NCBI GenBank assembly: GCA_016763955.1
Contig: JAESSU010000314.1
Coordinates: 1 to 7,089 of the forward strand
Direction of reading: 5' to 3'
Length of the DNA: 7,089 nt
Origin: Phycisphaeraceae bacterium
Lineage (GTDB): Bacteria; Planctomycetota; Phycisphaerae; Phycisphaerales; Phycisphaeraceae
The notes beneath the pieces were generated by a model. The model did not search any database. It was not told the DNA's origin and saw nothing but the letters and a program-made list of their open reading frames with translations. Positions 1 to 6,834 of this stretch are shown here, piece after piece (position 1 is the stretch's first letter; every line of letters begins with the position of its first letter). A program made the translations under genes and the position numbers.

Positions 1-171
1 CCCGGAACTCTTAAGTCTTAAAGTCTCAAATATTCCAAAGCCAAGCAATGCGACGCGCCAGCTGTAAGTTCGCGGCTATGGTGTGGATTTCGATAGTCGC
101 AAACAAGTCTGTCTGTGGCTTTTATGAAAACACTGCTGATCTTGAGCCTTTGAGTTTTGAGCGTAAGGCGA
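1..171. other. Non-coding stretch downstream of the membrane glycosyltransferase
   Basis: I see no supportable gene here. On the minus strand an ATG (173-175) overlaps the transferase stop codon as ATGA, but that frame closes after 17 codons at 122-124. The same frame is then open from 121 to 29 (31 codons, ending in TGA at 26-28) without a start codon. On the plus strand an ATG at 48 opens a 54-codon frame to 210-212 that runs into the transferase 3' end and has no clear ribosome binding site. No strong hairpin plus T-tract terminator is visible for the transferase transcript. Confidence 0.5.
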
Positions 172-1962
172 TCATTGGACTTGTTTGGGTGTGTAGGCCC
201 ATAAGTGCGTGAGCATTTTATTTTCGTGATAATCCTGATTGAAAGCGAACACTTCGTTTAGACCTGCTTTTTTGAGTGTGTCGCTAGCGTGTTCGTTATC
301 TAGAACCATTATGAATCGCGTTTCATTTGCGGGATACTTTGAATTTTTGAGGTATGTGCCCAATTCTTCTGTGTTGATAGGAGTGATGATCCGCATGGAG
401 AAGAATGCAAATTCTTCGTTGATTTCATCGTGATGATCTGAGGTGTGCAAGAAACGCACGGGTGAGGCTTTCACGATTTGGTTGAATTTCATCGCTTCGT
501 TGTAGACGGGGTGATGTTGGTGTTGGCCAATAGAGTAGCTGTGCAGGATCATGCAGGTGAAAATCAGTGCCCAGAGTATGTTGAGATAGCCGGCTTTAAG
601 ATGTTGGTTTTGCCAGTGCTTTTTAATTCCTAGGTAGGCGATCCCACTACAGAGAACGATCCATCCGAGTATCAAAGCGGGGTGAACAGGGCCAAATACA
701 GCCATGTTTTGGTAGTCGTGATTGATAAGCCAAGGATACCCCAAGCTCAAGGCCCCAATCACCAAGGGCGCGCAAACGAGCATGACCCAATGCGGAATAC
801 GGACCCAGTTAAGCCCTTTGTCTTGTTGGCCTGCATCGCTGATTCGCTGGTGATCAACCCAAAATGCGCCGAACATCAAACCCAGTGCTGGGAGGATGGG
901 CAAGATGTAGCGTTGTTGTTTGGCAGCGGGGATACTGAACATGACAAAGATCACTGCCATCCAGCCCCATGCATAGAGCATTTGTTTGCGTCTACTTTTT
1001 TGGGCGAGTCCCCAAGGTTGAAACAGGGCTCCAAAGAAGATAATCGACCAAGGCCAAATCAGTCCGATGAGTCCAACATAGTAATAAACAGCTTGATATT
1101 CCTGACGATGAGCTGCGTATTCCGAGGCTAAACCGGTCGCAAGGTTTTTATTGTGGGTGAAGATGTGATAGTACCAAGGGAAAGCCAGTGCAGTCCCAAC
1201 GGCTAAAGCGATGAGCAGTCCGCCTAAATTGGCAAGCAATCTTTTTCGGTGCATCACGATACATAAAAGCACCGGCAGAATCAGTAGCGGGTAGGCCAAA
1301 GGGCCTTTGGACATGATCGCAGCTCCCAGCCCGATGCCTGCAAGTATCCAGCCTGCTGTGTAGCGAAGAGCCTTGAAGGCTCGCTGGGCTTGATGGGGGC
1401 CAATTGCCCACCATGCGGCTGCGACACCAAAGGTGGCAAAGCTTGCCAGGTGAATGTCATAGGATGCTAATCGTGCTTGTCGTTGAAAGAGCAGTGTCGT
1501 GCCAATGGACAGGGCACCTAGTAGTCCGATGTGGACGTTACCGATGCTTAATCCAAGCCAGTAGATTGAAGCGATCATAATCAGGCCGATGATGACGCTG
1601 ACCACGCGGGCACGGAACATCAGTTGTCTTGGATTGGTGGTTGCAGGGTCTAGGTCGCTCCATGCCATGAGGTTTAACCAGACGGCTAGGGGTGGTTTAT
1701 TGAGTCGGGGTTGACCACGCCATGTGGGAACGATCCATGCGTCGTCATTTTGGACGGTATCGTTCCAGCCGTGTTGCGTGATGAACACTTCGGTACTGCT
1801 GGCAAGCGTGATGTTTTCCATCGTATGCCAGGTGTCCCGAGTCCCTAATGAAGTGAGTAATGGGATTGCGCACAGGGCGAGCATTGCTAACCATGCCCAG
1901 CGATGCTTAGGCGATGCGGTGAGAGGGTCAGTTAAGCGGTATGGCGTATCAATCGTGTTCAA
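172..1962 (-). CDS. ArnT/PMT-type membrane glycosyltransferase (GT39/GT83-like, PMT_2 family)
   Basis: A 596-residue polytopic inner-membrane protein of the dolichyl-phosphate-mannose mannosyltransferase/ArnT superfamily. These enzymes move a sugar from a polyprenyl-phosphate donor to a protein or lipid acceptor on the outer side of the membrane. Visible hallmarks are a first membrane helix at about residues 22-39, then the first periplasmic loop with acidic candidates D43 and E49. The signature RLNKPPLAVWL lies at 86-96, SKGPLAYPLL at 218-227, and the conserved AAKQQRYILPILPALG at 346-361. About ten further hydrophobic segments follow, then a soluble tail from about 485 to 596. Length is close to ArnT (about 550). 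The start is TTG (1960-1962), chosen because AAAGGA lies 7 bases upstream; the next in-frame ATG would cut into the first helix. It follows tilS by 23 bp on the same strand, so co-transcription is likely. Donor and acceptor cannot be told from sequence; lipid A modification is only one possibility. Confidence 0.85.
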   Translation of the reverse strand: MNTIDTPYRLTDPLTASPKHRWAWLAMLALCAIPLLTSLGTRDTWHTMENITLASSTEVFITQHGWNDTVQNDDAWIVPTWRGQPRLNKPPLAVWLNLMAWSDLDPATTNPRQLMFRARVVSVIIGLIMIASIYWLGLSIGNVHIGLLGALSIGTTLLFQRQARLASYDIHLASFATFGVAAAWWAIGPHQAQRAFKALRYTAGWILAGIGLGAAIMSKGPLAYPLLILPVLLCIVMHRKRLLANLGGLLIALAVGTALAFPWYYHIFTHNKNLATGLASEYAAHRQEYQAVYYYVGLIGLIWPWSIIFFGALFQPWGLAQKSRRKQMLYAWGWMAVIFVMFSIPAAKQQRYILPILPALGLMFGAFWVDHQRISDAGQQDKGLNWVRIPHWVMLVCAPLVIGALSLGYPWLINHDYQNMAVFGPVHPALILGWIVLCSGIAYLGIKKHWQNQHLKAGYLNILWALIFTCMILHSYSIGQHQHHPVYNEAMKFNQIVKASPVRFLHTSDHHDEINEEFAFFSMRIITPINTEELGTYLKNSKYPANETRFIMVLDNEHASDTLKKAGLNEVFAFNQDYHENKMLTHLWAYTPKQVQ

Positions 1963-1969
1963 TTTTTAG

Positions 1970-1975
1970 TCCTTT
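1970..1975 (-). promoter_or_regulatory. Ribosome binding site deciding the TTG start of the glycosyltransferase
   Basis: On the minus strand the sequence AAAGGA lies 7 bases before the TTG at 1960-1962, within the 23-bp gap after the tilS stop. This is good Shine-Dalgarno spacing and is the main reason for accepting the TTG start. Confidence 0.6.
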
Positions 1976-1985
1976 GCGGTGGACA

Positions 1986-3059
1986 TTAAGTGCCGGGTTT
2001 TTGTAGGTTCACGGTGATCATCAGATTCGTGCGGTTTAGTGTGATTTGGATTTGTGGTCCGAATTTCATTTGTCGCGTTGATCCATCTTGATCGCGAATC
2101 ATCTTACCAAATTGTTGGAGTTGATTGGCTCCGATGCGATCTGCCCCAAGGCCTGCATCAAGGAGGATTTGCCTTAACACCATATTTTGCAAAGTCGGGT
2201 CTAGTGCTTTGAGTGCTTTGCGGTTGTACTGCAAGACACCTTGTGATGCGGTTTTTGAGGATTGGCAGGCCGTCATTGCGTGTTGGCACTGGGTATCAAG
2301 CAGGTCGTTTACAGCTTGAATTTGATTTGTGGTGGTGACAATTTGTTGGGGTAAATCAGGGCGAATATTGAGTAATTCGGGGATTACCGTTTGCCGCAGT
2401 CTTGCTCTTAGGCGGGTGATGTCTGTATTGCTGGGGTCTTCGCACCAGCTTTGTTTGATGTGATTAAGAAATTCAAGCACAAGTTCTCGGCTCGCTGCGA
2501 GCATCGGGCGCAATAGTCGAATGTCATCTGTAAGTGGCCGTTGCCAGGACATGGCTGCTAATCCGCGCAAGCCTGAGCCTCGGAGCAGTCGCATGAGCAG
2601 GGTTTCGAGTTGGTCTTGGCCATGATGAGCGGTGACGATCGCAGTGCAGTGATGCGTTTTTGCCATGGATCGTAAAGCGTCATAGCGTTGTGTTCGTGCC
2701 AGTGCTTCGGTGTTTCCTGTTTTGGGAATATCCAGATCACGGCGGATATAGGGCAGGTTCAGTGACGTTGCCAAGGCTTGTACAAAGTGCGCTTCGTCTT
2801 CTGCTTCATCACGCAAATGATGCTGAACATGGCCGACGACCAGTTGTAACTTCCACCGTCTGCGCTGAGCAATAGCCGTCATTGCACGCAGTAAAGCCAC
2901 CGAGTCTGCGCCGCCGCTAATGGCAAGTAATAATATTTGCCCCGAGGCCACATCACAGTGGTGAGCCAGCCCATCGACAATGGCTTTGACGAAAGGGTGT
3001 CTTGGGGGGATGATGGTACGCGTGTTAGCCATGCCCATTATGATAGCTTTATCCGCCAT
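1986..3059 (-). CDS. tilS: tRNA(Ile)-lysidine synthetase TilS
   Basis: Cytoplasmic ATP-dependent enzyme that attaches lysine to C34 of the tRNA-Ile (CAU) anticodon, making lysidine so the tRNA reads AUA. The N-terminal PP-loop ATPase domain carries AISGGADSVALL (46-57; the SGGxDS loop is S48-S53). It continues with VGHVQHHLRDEAEDE (75-89), ARTQRYDAL (121-129), TAHHGQDQLETLLMRLLRGSG (143-163, key residues H145, H146, D149, E152) and WCEDPSN (205-211) followed by the arginine-rich LRARLRQTVIP. The remaining 140 or so residues form a reduced C-terminal region. At 357 residues it is shorter than the E. coli enzyme (about 430) and nearer the compact forms. In-frame ATGs at 3059, 3038 and 3032 all precede the conserved core and none has a strong ribosome binding site, so the exact N-terminus is open. 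The gene is divergent from the coiled-coil gene and lies upstream of the membrane glycosyltransferase. Confidence 0.95.
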   Translation of the reverse strand: MADKAIIMGMANTRTIIPPRHPFVKAIVDGLAHHCDVASGQILLLAISGGADSVALLRAMTAIAQRRRWKLQLVVGHVQHHLRDEAEDEAHFVQALATSLNLPYIRRDLDIPKTGNTEALARTQRYDALRSMAKTHHCTAIVTAHHGQDQLETLLMRLLRGSGLRGLAAMSWQRPLTDDIRLLRPMLAASRELVLEFLNHIKQSWCEDPSNTDITRLRARLRQTVIPELLNIRPDLPQQIVTTTNQIQAVNDLLDTQCQHAMTACQSSKTASQGVLQYNRKALKALDPTLQNMVLRQILLDAGLGADRIGANQLQQFGKMIRDQDGSTRQMKFGPQIQITLNRTNLMITVNLQKPGT

Positions 3060-3606
3060 CCCTGTTCACTTCACGCTTGGGGCGATCTTTGAATTCAAGG
3101 ATACCCTGCTTGTGGGGGGGGTCTTGCTGCTCATTGTTTGGATCATGATGCGTGTGCGGTCGAAGACGCGAAACTCTCGTCCGATAGCATCGCCGCAGGA
3201 ACTGATCGAACGCAATCGCCAAATCCGTGGCATGCAAGGCCAGCTTCAAGAACTGATGGTCGAAGTTGAAACGATGGCTCGCCGGTTTGGCGTACAGCTT
3301 GATGCCAAGGCCCGCCGGCTGGAAAATTTATTATCTCAAGCCGATGATCGCATTGAAGAATTGCGTGAACTCCAAGGCCAGCCGCCGCATCAAACCTCTC
3401 AGATGACGCAAGATGACACTCAGTCAGAGTCGAGTCCTACTCAGCCCCAGCAGCGTACGCCTCAGCCGCCCATTGCTGAAGACCCGCTTGCCAAGTCGGT
3501 TTATCAGCTTGCTGACAGTGGGATGGATGCTCACGCGATTGCTATGGAACTTGATGAGCATGTGGGCAAGGTTGAGCTGACCATGGCACTGCGTAAAGTC
3601 AAGTAA
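3040..3606 (+). CDS. Membrane-anchored coiled-coil protein with helix-turn-helix-like tail (hypothetical)
   Basis: A short protein of unassigned function. From the ATG at 3040 it is 188 residues. A single hydrophobic helix (LLVGGVLLLIVWIMM, about 23-37) is followed by a basic RVRSKTR stop-transfer. A charged heptad-like helical region at about 52-113 contains RRLENLLSQADDRIEELREL, and a Pro/Gln/Ser-rich linker spans about 114-149. The C-terminal segment (about 153-187; VYQLADSGMDAHAIAMELDE, then KVELTMALRK) resembles the small HTH-like end seen in DUF2802/DUF6115-type proteins. This layout suggests an inner-membrane anchor with a cytoplasmic coiled coil. The start is uncertain. The frame is open back to an ATG at 2980, deep inside tilS. 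A GTG at 3112 has AAGGA 10 bases upstream and would leave 52 bp or more between the divergent genes, giving 164 residues. The ATG at 3040 keeps the residues before the helix but has no obvious ribosome binding site. The family match is from memory of style. Confidence 0.75.
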   Translation: MIALSAIPVHFTLGAIFEFKDTLLVGGVLLLIVWIMMRVRSKTRNSRPIASPQELIERNRQIRGMQGQLQELMVEVETMARRFGVQLDAKARRLENLLSQADDRIEELRELQGQPPHQTSQMTQDDTQSESSPTQPQQRTPQPPIAEDPLAKSVYQLADSGMDAHAIAMELDEHVGKVELTMALRKVK

Positions 3607-3675
3607 TACCACGATTGCTAGTGGTTCTATTACAGCTTATTTGTATTGGATCACGATCAGTATCGCTACGGAAAA

Positions 3676-3727
3676 TAGCTGCGACACCGCCGGGGGGGTG
3701 GGCCAGCGATGCGTCGCATCGCAGCTA
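3676..3727. repeat. 52-bp element with 9-bp terminal inverted repeats and a nested palindrome
   Basis: TAGCTGCGA (3676-3684) and TCGCAGCTA (3719-3727) are perfect 9-bp inverted repeats enclosing 34 bases. Inside the right part, GCGATGCG (3706-3713), T, CGCATCGC (3715-3722) is a perfect 8-bp palindrome that shares bases 3719-3722 with the outer arm, so the two hairpins exclude each other. A run of seven G (3692-3698) lies between them. The compact structure is GC-rich and sits in an otherwise AT-leaning intergenic region. It looks like a REP/MITE-type mobile hairpin or an alternative-fold RNA element. No T-tract follows, so it is not a classical intrinsic terminator. Copy number elsewhere is unknown. 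Confidence 0.55.
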
Positions 3728-3804
3728 CTGTTCGAAGCAAACGCGACCGTTGGATTAAAAACGCTCTAATCGCTCAAAACCACAATTCCCATTCCAGTAA
3801 ACCC

Positions 3805-3820
3805 TTCATTGATTCATTGA
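3805..3820. repeat. Short tandem duplication, two copies of TTCATTGA
   Basis: TTCATTGA occurs at 3805-3812 and again immediately at 3813-3820, 66 bp before the flippase start. With 17-bp spacing, TTCATT (3805-3810) and GATAAA (3828-3833) could form a weak sigma70-like promoter for the flippase operon. The match is poor and I do not call it as a promoter. Confidence 0.3.
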
Positions 3821-3874
3821 TCCGACCGATAAATACAGTGGTTCACAGTATCCTTGCGCTAAAGACGCGCAGAG

Positions 3875-3880
3875 AAAGGG
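3875..3880 (+). promoter_or_regulatory. Ribosome binding site deciding the TTG start of the flippase
   Basis: AAAGGG (within GAGAAAGGG) ends 5 bases before the TTG at 3886. The first in-frame ATG lies 50 codons further on, inside the first membrane helix, so this site is what supports the TTG start. Confidence 0.6.
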
Positions 3881-3885
3881 TTTGA

Positions 3886-5415
3886 TTGGCTCAGGCATCT
3901 GACAATTCAACGGCAATTGACCCCCATGCAAAGCATTTTGCCACCGATCACCTCAAGTCCGACTTGAAGGGGCGATCCTTGCGCAGTGGCCTGATCACAC
4001 TCGTGGCTGGCGCTTTTGGATTTGTTATCAGCATGAGTGCAACGGCTGTGATGGCCCGATTATTGGACTTAAGCGATTTTGGACTCATCGGCATGGTCAG
4101 CGTCGTCGTCAGCTTCATCGTCCTCTTTAAGGACCTAGGGCTCTCCATGGCCACCGTCCAACAAGAGCACATCAACCATCAACAAGTCAGTACGCTCTTC
4201 TGGATCAATGCGATCATCAGCTGCTTTATTGCTTATCTCACCGTGGCGATCTCCCCTTTTATCGCATGGTTTTTTGGTGAACCAAGATTACTCTTTATTG
4301 CAATGGCTAGTGCGCCTGCACAGATTTTCTCCGGCTTGATCATTCAACACCAAGCACTGCTGCGGCGACAAATGCGTTTTACGGCGCTGGCAGCAATTCA
4401 AATAACCAGTCAACTGGTTTCTATTACCGTGGCCCTCTACATGGCGTGGCATGGCTATGGGTACTGGGCGCTGGTGGTCCAAACACTCGTTAGCCAAGTC
4501 GTCAACATGCTCCTAGTCTGGCTATCCACAGGCTGGATTCCCGGCAGGCCAACACGCAGTAGTGGCGTTCGTCCCATGCTCCGATTTGGAGGCTTTCTCA
4601 CAGGCTTTAATCTCACCAATCACTTTGCCCGCAATCTGGATAACATTCTCATAGGCAAGTTCTCAGGCTCAGGTGAACTTGGACTCTATCAAAAAGCCTA
4701 CACACTCCTAATGCTGCCCATCAGTCAGATCAATACGCCCATTACGGCAGTAGCGATTCCCGCGCTTTCACGATTACAAAACGATCCCCAAGCCTACCGT
4801 CGATATTATCAACGAGCGATCGGGTTACTGGTGATTGTGGGCATGCCGGTAATTGCCTTCGCAGCTGCTGCAGCAACACCTATTATCCTGATCCTGCTAG
4901 GCGAAAAATGGATCGATGCCGTGGACATCTTTATCGCATTATCGCCTGCGGCTTTCATCGGAACTTTCAACGTAGCCACCGGCTGGGTCTACATGTCCAT
5001 GGGAACCACCGACCGTCAGTTTAGGTACGGCTTAATCGCCTCGCTACTGACCTGCATTGGTTTTGCAATCGGCTCCATGTGGGGGCCTGTGGGCGTGGCA
5101 TGGTCATTAAGCATTAACTTCATGCTCATTCGTTATCCAGCGGTGGCATATTGTTTCAAGGGAACACACCTTAAACCCAAAGACCTGGGACTTGTGATCT
5201 ATCAACCCGCCATCGCAGCCATCCTCGCAGGCTTAGCGACTTGGTTTGCCTCACAAATTTGGATGCAATCTTGGCATCTATTGACCCAATTTATCAGTAT
5301 GGCCGGATTGTATGCTTTGTGCTACCTGTTAATTTGGCTTTTGATCCCCGGCGGCAAGCAACATCTGTTTAATACCTTTAAACTACTCAAAGAAATTAAA
5401 GGAGAACGCGGCTAA
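3886..5415 (+). CDS. Wzx/WzxC-like MOP-family polysaccharide (lipid-linked oligosaccharide) flippase
   Basis: A 509-residue integral-membrane protein of the MOP exporter superfamily (polysaccharide biosynthesis/oligosaccharide flippase branch). Members flip undecaprenyl-diphosphate-linked glycan units across the inner membrane for surface polysaccharide assembly. After a hydrophilic N-terminus of about 34 residues, repeated hydrophobic helices begin at about residue 35. Family-typical stretches are AVMARLLDLSDFGLIGMV (54-71), FKDLGLSMATVQQ (81-93), ARNLDNILIGKFSG (248-261), ELGLYQKAYTLLMLP (264-278) and ITAVAIPALSRLQ (286-298). These most resemble the WzxC (colanic acid exporter) group. Length matches the usual 450-510. 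The start codon is TTG with AAAGGG 5 bases upstream. The gene heads a two-gene unit: the ParB-like/methyltransferase gene follows after 14 bp. No glycosyltransferase or polymerase gene accompanies it on its right before the convergent gene, so its substrate cannot be inferred. Confidence 0.9.
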   Translation: MAQASDNSTAIDPHAKHFATDHLKSDLKGRSLRSGLITLVAGAFGFVISMSATAVMARLLDLSDFGLIGMVSVVVSFIVLFKDLGLSMATVQQEHINHQQVSTLFWINAIISCFIAYLTVAISPFIAWFFGEPRLLFIAMASAPAQIFSGLIIQHQALLRRQMRFTALAAIQITSQLVSITVALYMAWHGYGYWALVVQTLVSQVVNMLLVWLSTGWIPGRPTRSSGVRPMLRFGGFLTGFNLTNHFARNLDNILIGKFSGSGELGLYQKAYTLLMLPISQINTPITAVAIPALSRLQNDPQAYRRYYQRAIGLLVIVGMPVIAFAAAAATPIILILLGEKWIDAVDIFIALSPAAFIGTFNVATGWVYMSMGTTDRQFRYGLIASLLTCIGFAIGSMWGPVGVAWSLSINFMLIRYPAVAYCFKGTHLKPKDLGLVIYQPAIAAILAGLATWFASQIWMQSWHLLTQFISMAGLYALCYLLIWLLIPGGKQHLFNTFKLLKEIKGERG

Positions 5416-5429
5416 GTCCGCATGATGTT

Positions 5430-6833
5430 ATGTCCAACTTTGTAAGCCAACTTGCCGTACGTGTGAAAAACAAAGCCAAACGTCTGTTGCAAGGCACAAT
5501 CCAACGCAGCCGCCAATGGGTTCACCTTAAACGCGCACAATATCAACCCCTAAATAATGAGTCGGGAATCTGCTACCAGTCAGTACGCGATTCTCTAACA
5601 CAGGTTAATTTGCTAGCTAGGCCCATTGTTAACTCAATGGACTTCCTACCTGATCGCTACAGTTTTTCAGGCATGGATTTTTCAGACAGCCCTCATGTTG
5701 AGTTTGCCCATGCGTACCTAAAATCTGGCAACGATCCGACATGGGACTATACCCAGAGTCGCTATTACCAATTGGCCAAGGCAGGCCGTCTGCCATTCCC
5801 AGTCAAAGGCGAGTGTCAGGCCCGCATGCGCTGCCAGCAATTTATCTGGATGATCGAGCAAATCAAACGCCACGGCTACCAACCCAAACGCTTTGGAGCC
5901 ATCGTCCTAGTCGATACCACCGACAGCAAATGGATGGTGATCAATGGCAAACACCGCTTAGCTGCATTGCTTGCACTAGGTGAAAAAAATGTCGATGTGT
6001 TCATCGGCATTGAAAACGAAACCCGCGCTCAATTCCGACGGATGTCCCAAAGTGTCTGGCCCCCCAGTGCCTATAGCCTTAGCTTCCAAGCCATGGAAAC
6101 ATTAGGCAAGCTCAACGGTGAAAAAGCAGACGAAATTCAGCAGCTTATCGAGCAGATCAAAAAGCAAAAGCTCGAAACATGGGCCAATATCTATCACCCC
6201 TTGCCGTTTTATGAGTTTGGTAATCTCACCACCCAAGTCGCACCGGACACCCCTTACCAGCGATTGCAAATGATTCTCGATGCAGCAGGCGGTGATGTGC
6301 AAGACAAACGTGTGCTAGACCTAGGATGCAATCTCGGATTCTATTCCTTTAGCCTAGCTCATCGTGGAGCGAATGCCATCGGCGTAGAAATGCGCGAAGA
6401 TTATCATGGCATCTCCAAAAAAGTGGTCGAACTCTACAACATGGACGTAGACTTTCGCAAAGACCTGCTAACGCCCGAACTGATCGATGATATAGGCGAT
6501 GTCGATATCACCCTCTGCTTTTCCATGATCCAATGGGTCATTGAGCAACAAGGCATGGACTACGGCAAAGCAATCCTCCGCAAAATCTCACAGCGATCCA
6601 AACTACTACTCTTTGATGTCTCGGTGAATCACGGGGCAGCTGCACTAACTTGCCCACGCGGTCAAGAAATAATCTACGTGCAAAACCTGCTCGCTGATGC
6701 CACGGATTACACGGATATTCAATGTGTTGGCAAAGTGCATCCCTATGACGTGGACACCCGCTTCGTCTTTGCCTGCCGACACCCCGGAAGTGTTCCCCAG
6801 ATTCAATCATCTTTGAGTAAACCCCAATGCTAA
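5430..6833 (+). CDS. Fusion protein: ParB/Srx-like domain plus class I SAM-dependent methyltransferase
   Basis: A 467-residue cytoplasmic protein with two recognisable parts. The N-terminal region has a basic helical start (1-35). From about 75 to 205 it contains a ParB/sulfiredoxin-like module whose core is WMVINGKHRLAALLALG (168-184), with the NGKHR box at 172-176. A helical linker (about 225-250) leads to a C-terminal Rossmann methyltransferase at about 275-450. This has SAM motif I RVLDLGCNLGFYSFSLA (294-310), the acidic strand end IGVEMRE (317-323), and ITLCFSMIQWV (360-370) as the later core strand. Class I methyltransferases transfer a methyl group from SAM; the acceptor here is unknown. 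ParB-fold domains include CTP-binding switches, nucleases and small-molecule kinases such as SerK and SbnI, so DNA partitioning need not be the role. The gene lies 14 bp after the flippase stop, which suggests co-expression and a glycan substrate. There is no clear ribosome binding site. Two out-of-frame ATGs (5422, 5425) precede the chosen ATG, so translational coupling is likely. Confidence 0.8.
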   Translation: MSNFVSQLAVRVKNKAKRLLQGTIQRSRQWVHLKRAQYQPLNNESGICYQSVRDSLTQVNLLARPIVNSMDFLPDRYSFSGMDFSDSPHVEFAHAYLKSGNDPTWDYTQSRYYQLAKAGRLPFPVKGECQARMRCQQFIWMIEQIKRHGYQPKRFGAIVLVDTTDSKWMVINGKHRLAALLALGEKNVDVFIGIENETRAQFRRMSQSVWPPSAYSLSFQAMETLGKLNGEKADEIQQLIEQIKKQKLETWANIYHPLPFYEFGNLTTQVAPDTPYQRLQMILDAAGGDVQDKRVLDLGCNLGFYSFSLAHRGANAIGVEMREDYHGISKKVVELYNMDVDFRKDLLTPELIDDIGDVDITLCFSMIQWVIEQQGMDYGKAILRKISQRSKLLLFDVSVNHGAAALTCPRGQEIIYVQNLLADATDYTDIQCVGKVHPYDVDTRFVFACRHPGSVPQIQSSLSKPQC

Positions 6834-6834
6834 G

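Noticed and set aside
48..212. 54-codon plus-strand frame starting at ATG 48
   Set aside because: It overlaps the 3' end of the glycosyltransferase by about 40 bp, lacks a ribosome binding site, and its translation shows no recognisable features.
682..1131. 149-codon plus-strand open frame inside the membrane glycosyltransferase gene
   Set aside because: It lies entirely antisense to a well-supported gene, its translation is low in recognisable structure and has scattered His/Pro/Cys, and no ribosome binding site or family motif is visible.
3608..3625. ACCAC (3608-3612) and GTGGT (3621-3625) as a terminator hairpin after the coiled-coil gene
   Set aside because: The stem is only 5 bp with an 8-base loop and no T-tract follows.
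3805..3833. Sigma70-like promoter TTCATT, 17 bp, GATAAA before the flippase operon
   Set aside because: Both boxes are weak matches to the consensus, and similar matches are expected by chance in AT-leaning sequence; kept only as a note with the tandem duplication.
5422..5445. Seven-codon mini-frame (ATG ATG ... TAA) overlapping the fusion-gene start as a leader peptide
   Set aside because: It is too short to assess, has no ribosome binding site or attenuator-like hairpin, and is most simply chance.
6538..6810. 90-codon minus-strand open frame antisense to the methyltransferase domain
   Set aside because: The translation is Arg/Gly/His-rich without motifs and overlaps conserved methyltransferase coding sequence; it is a shadow frame.
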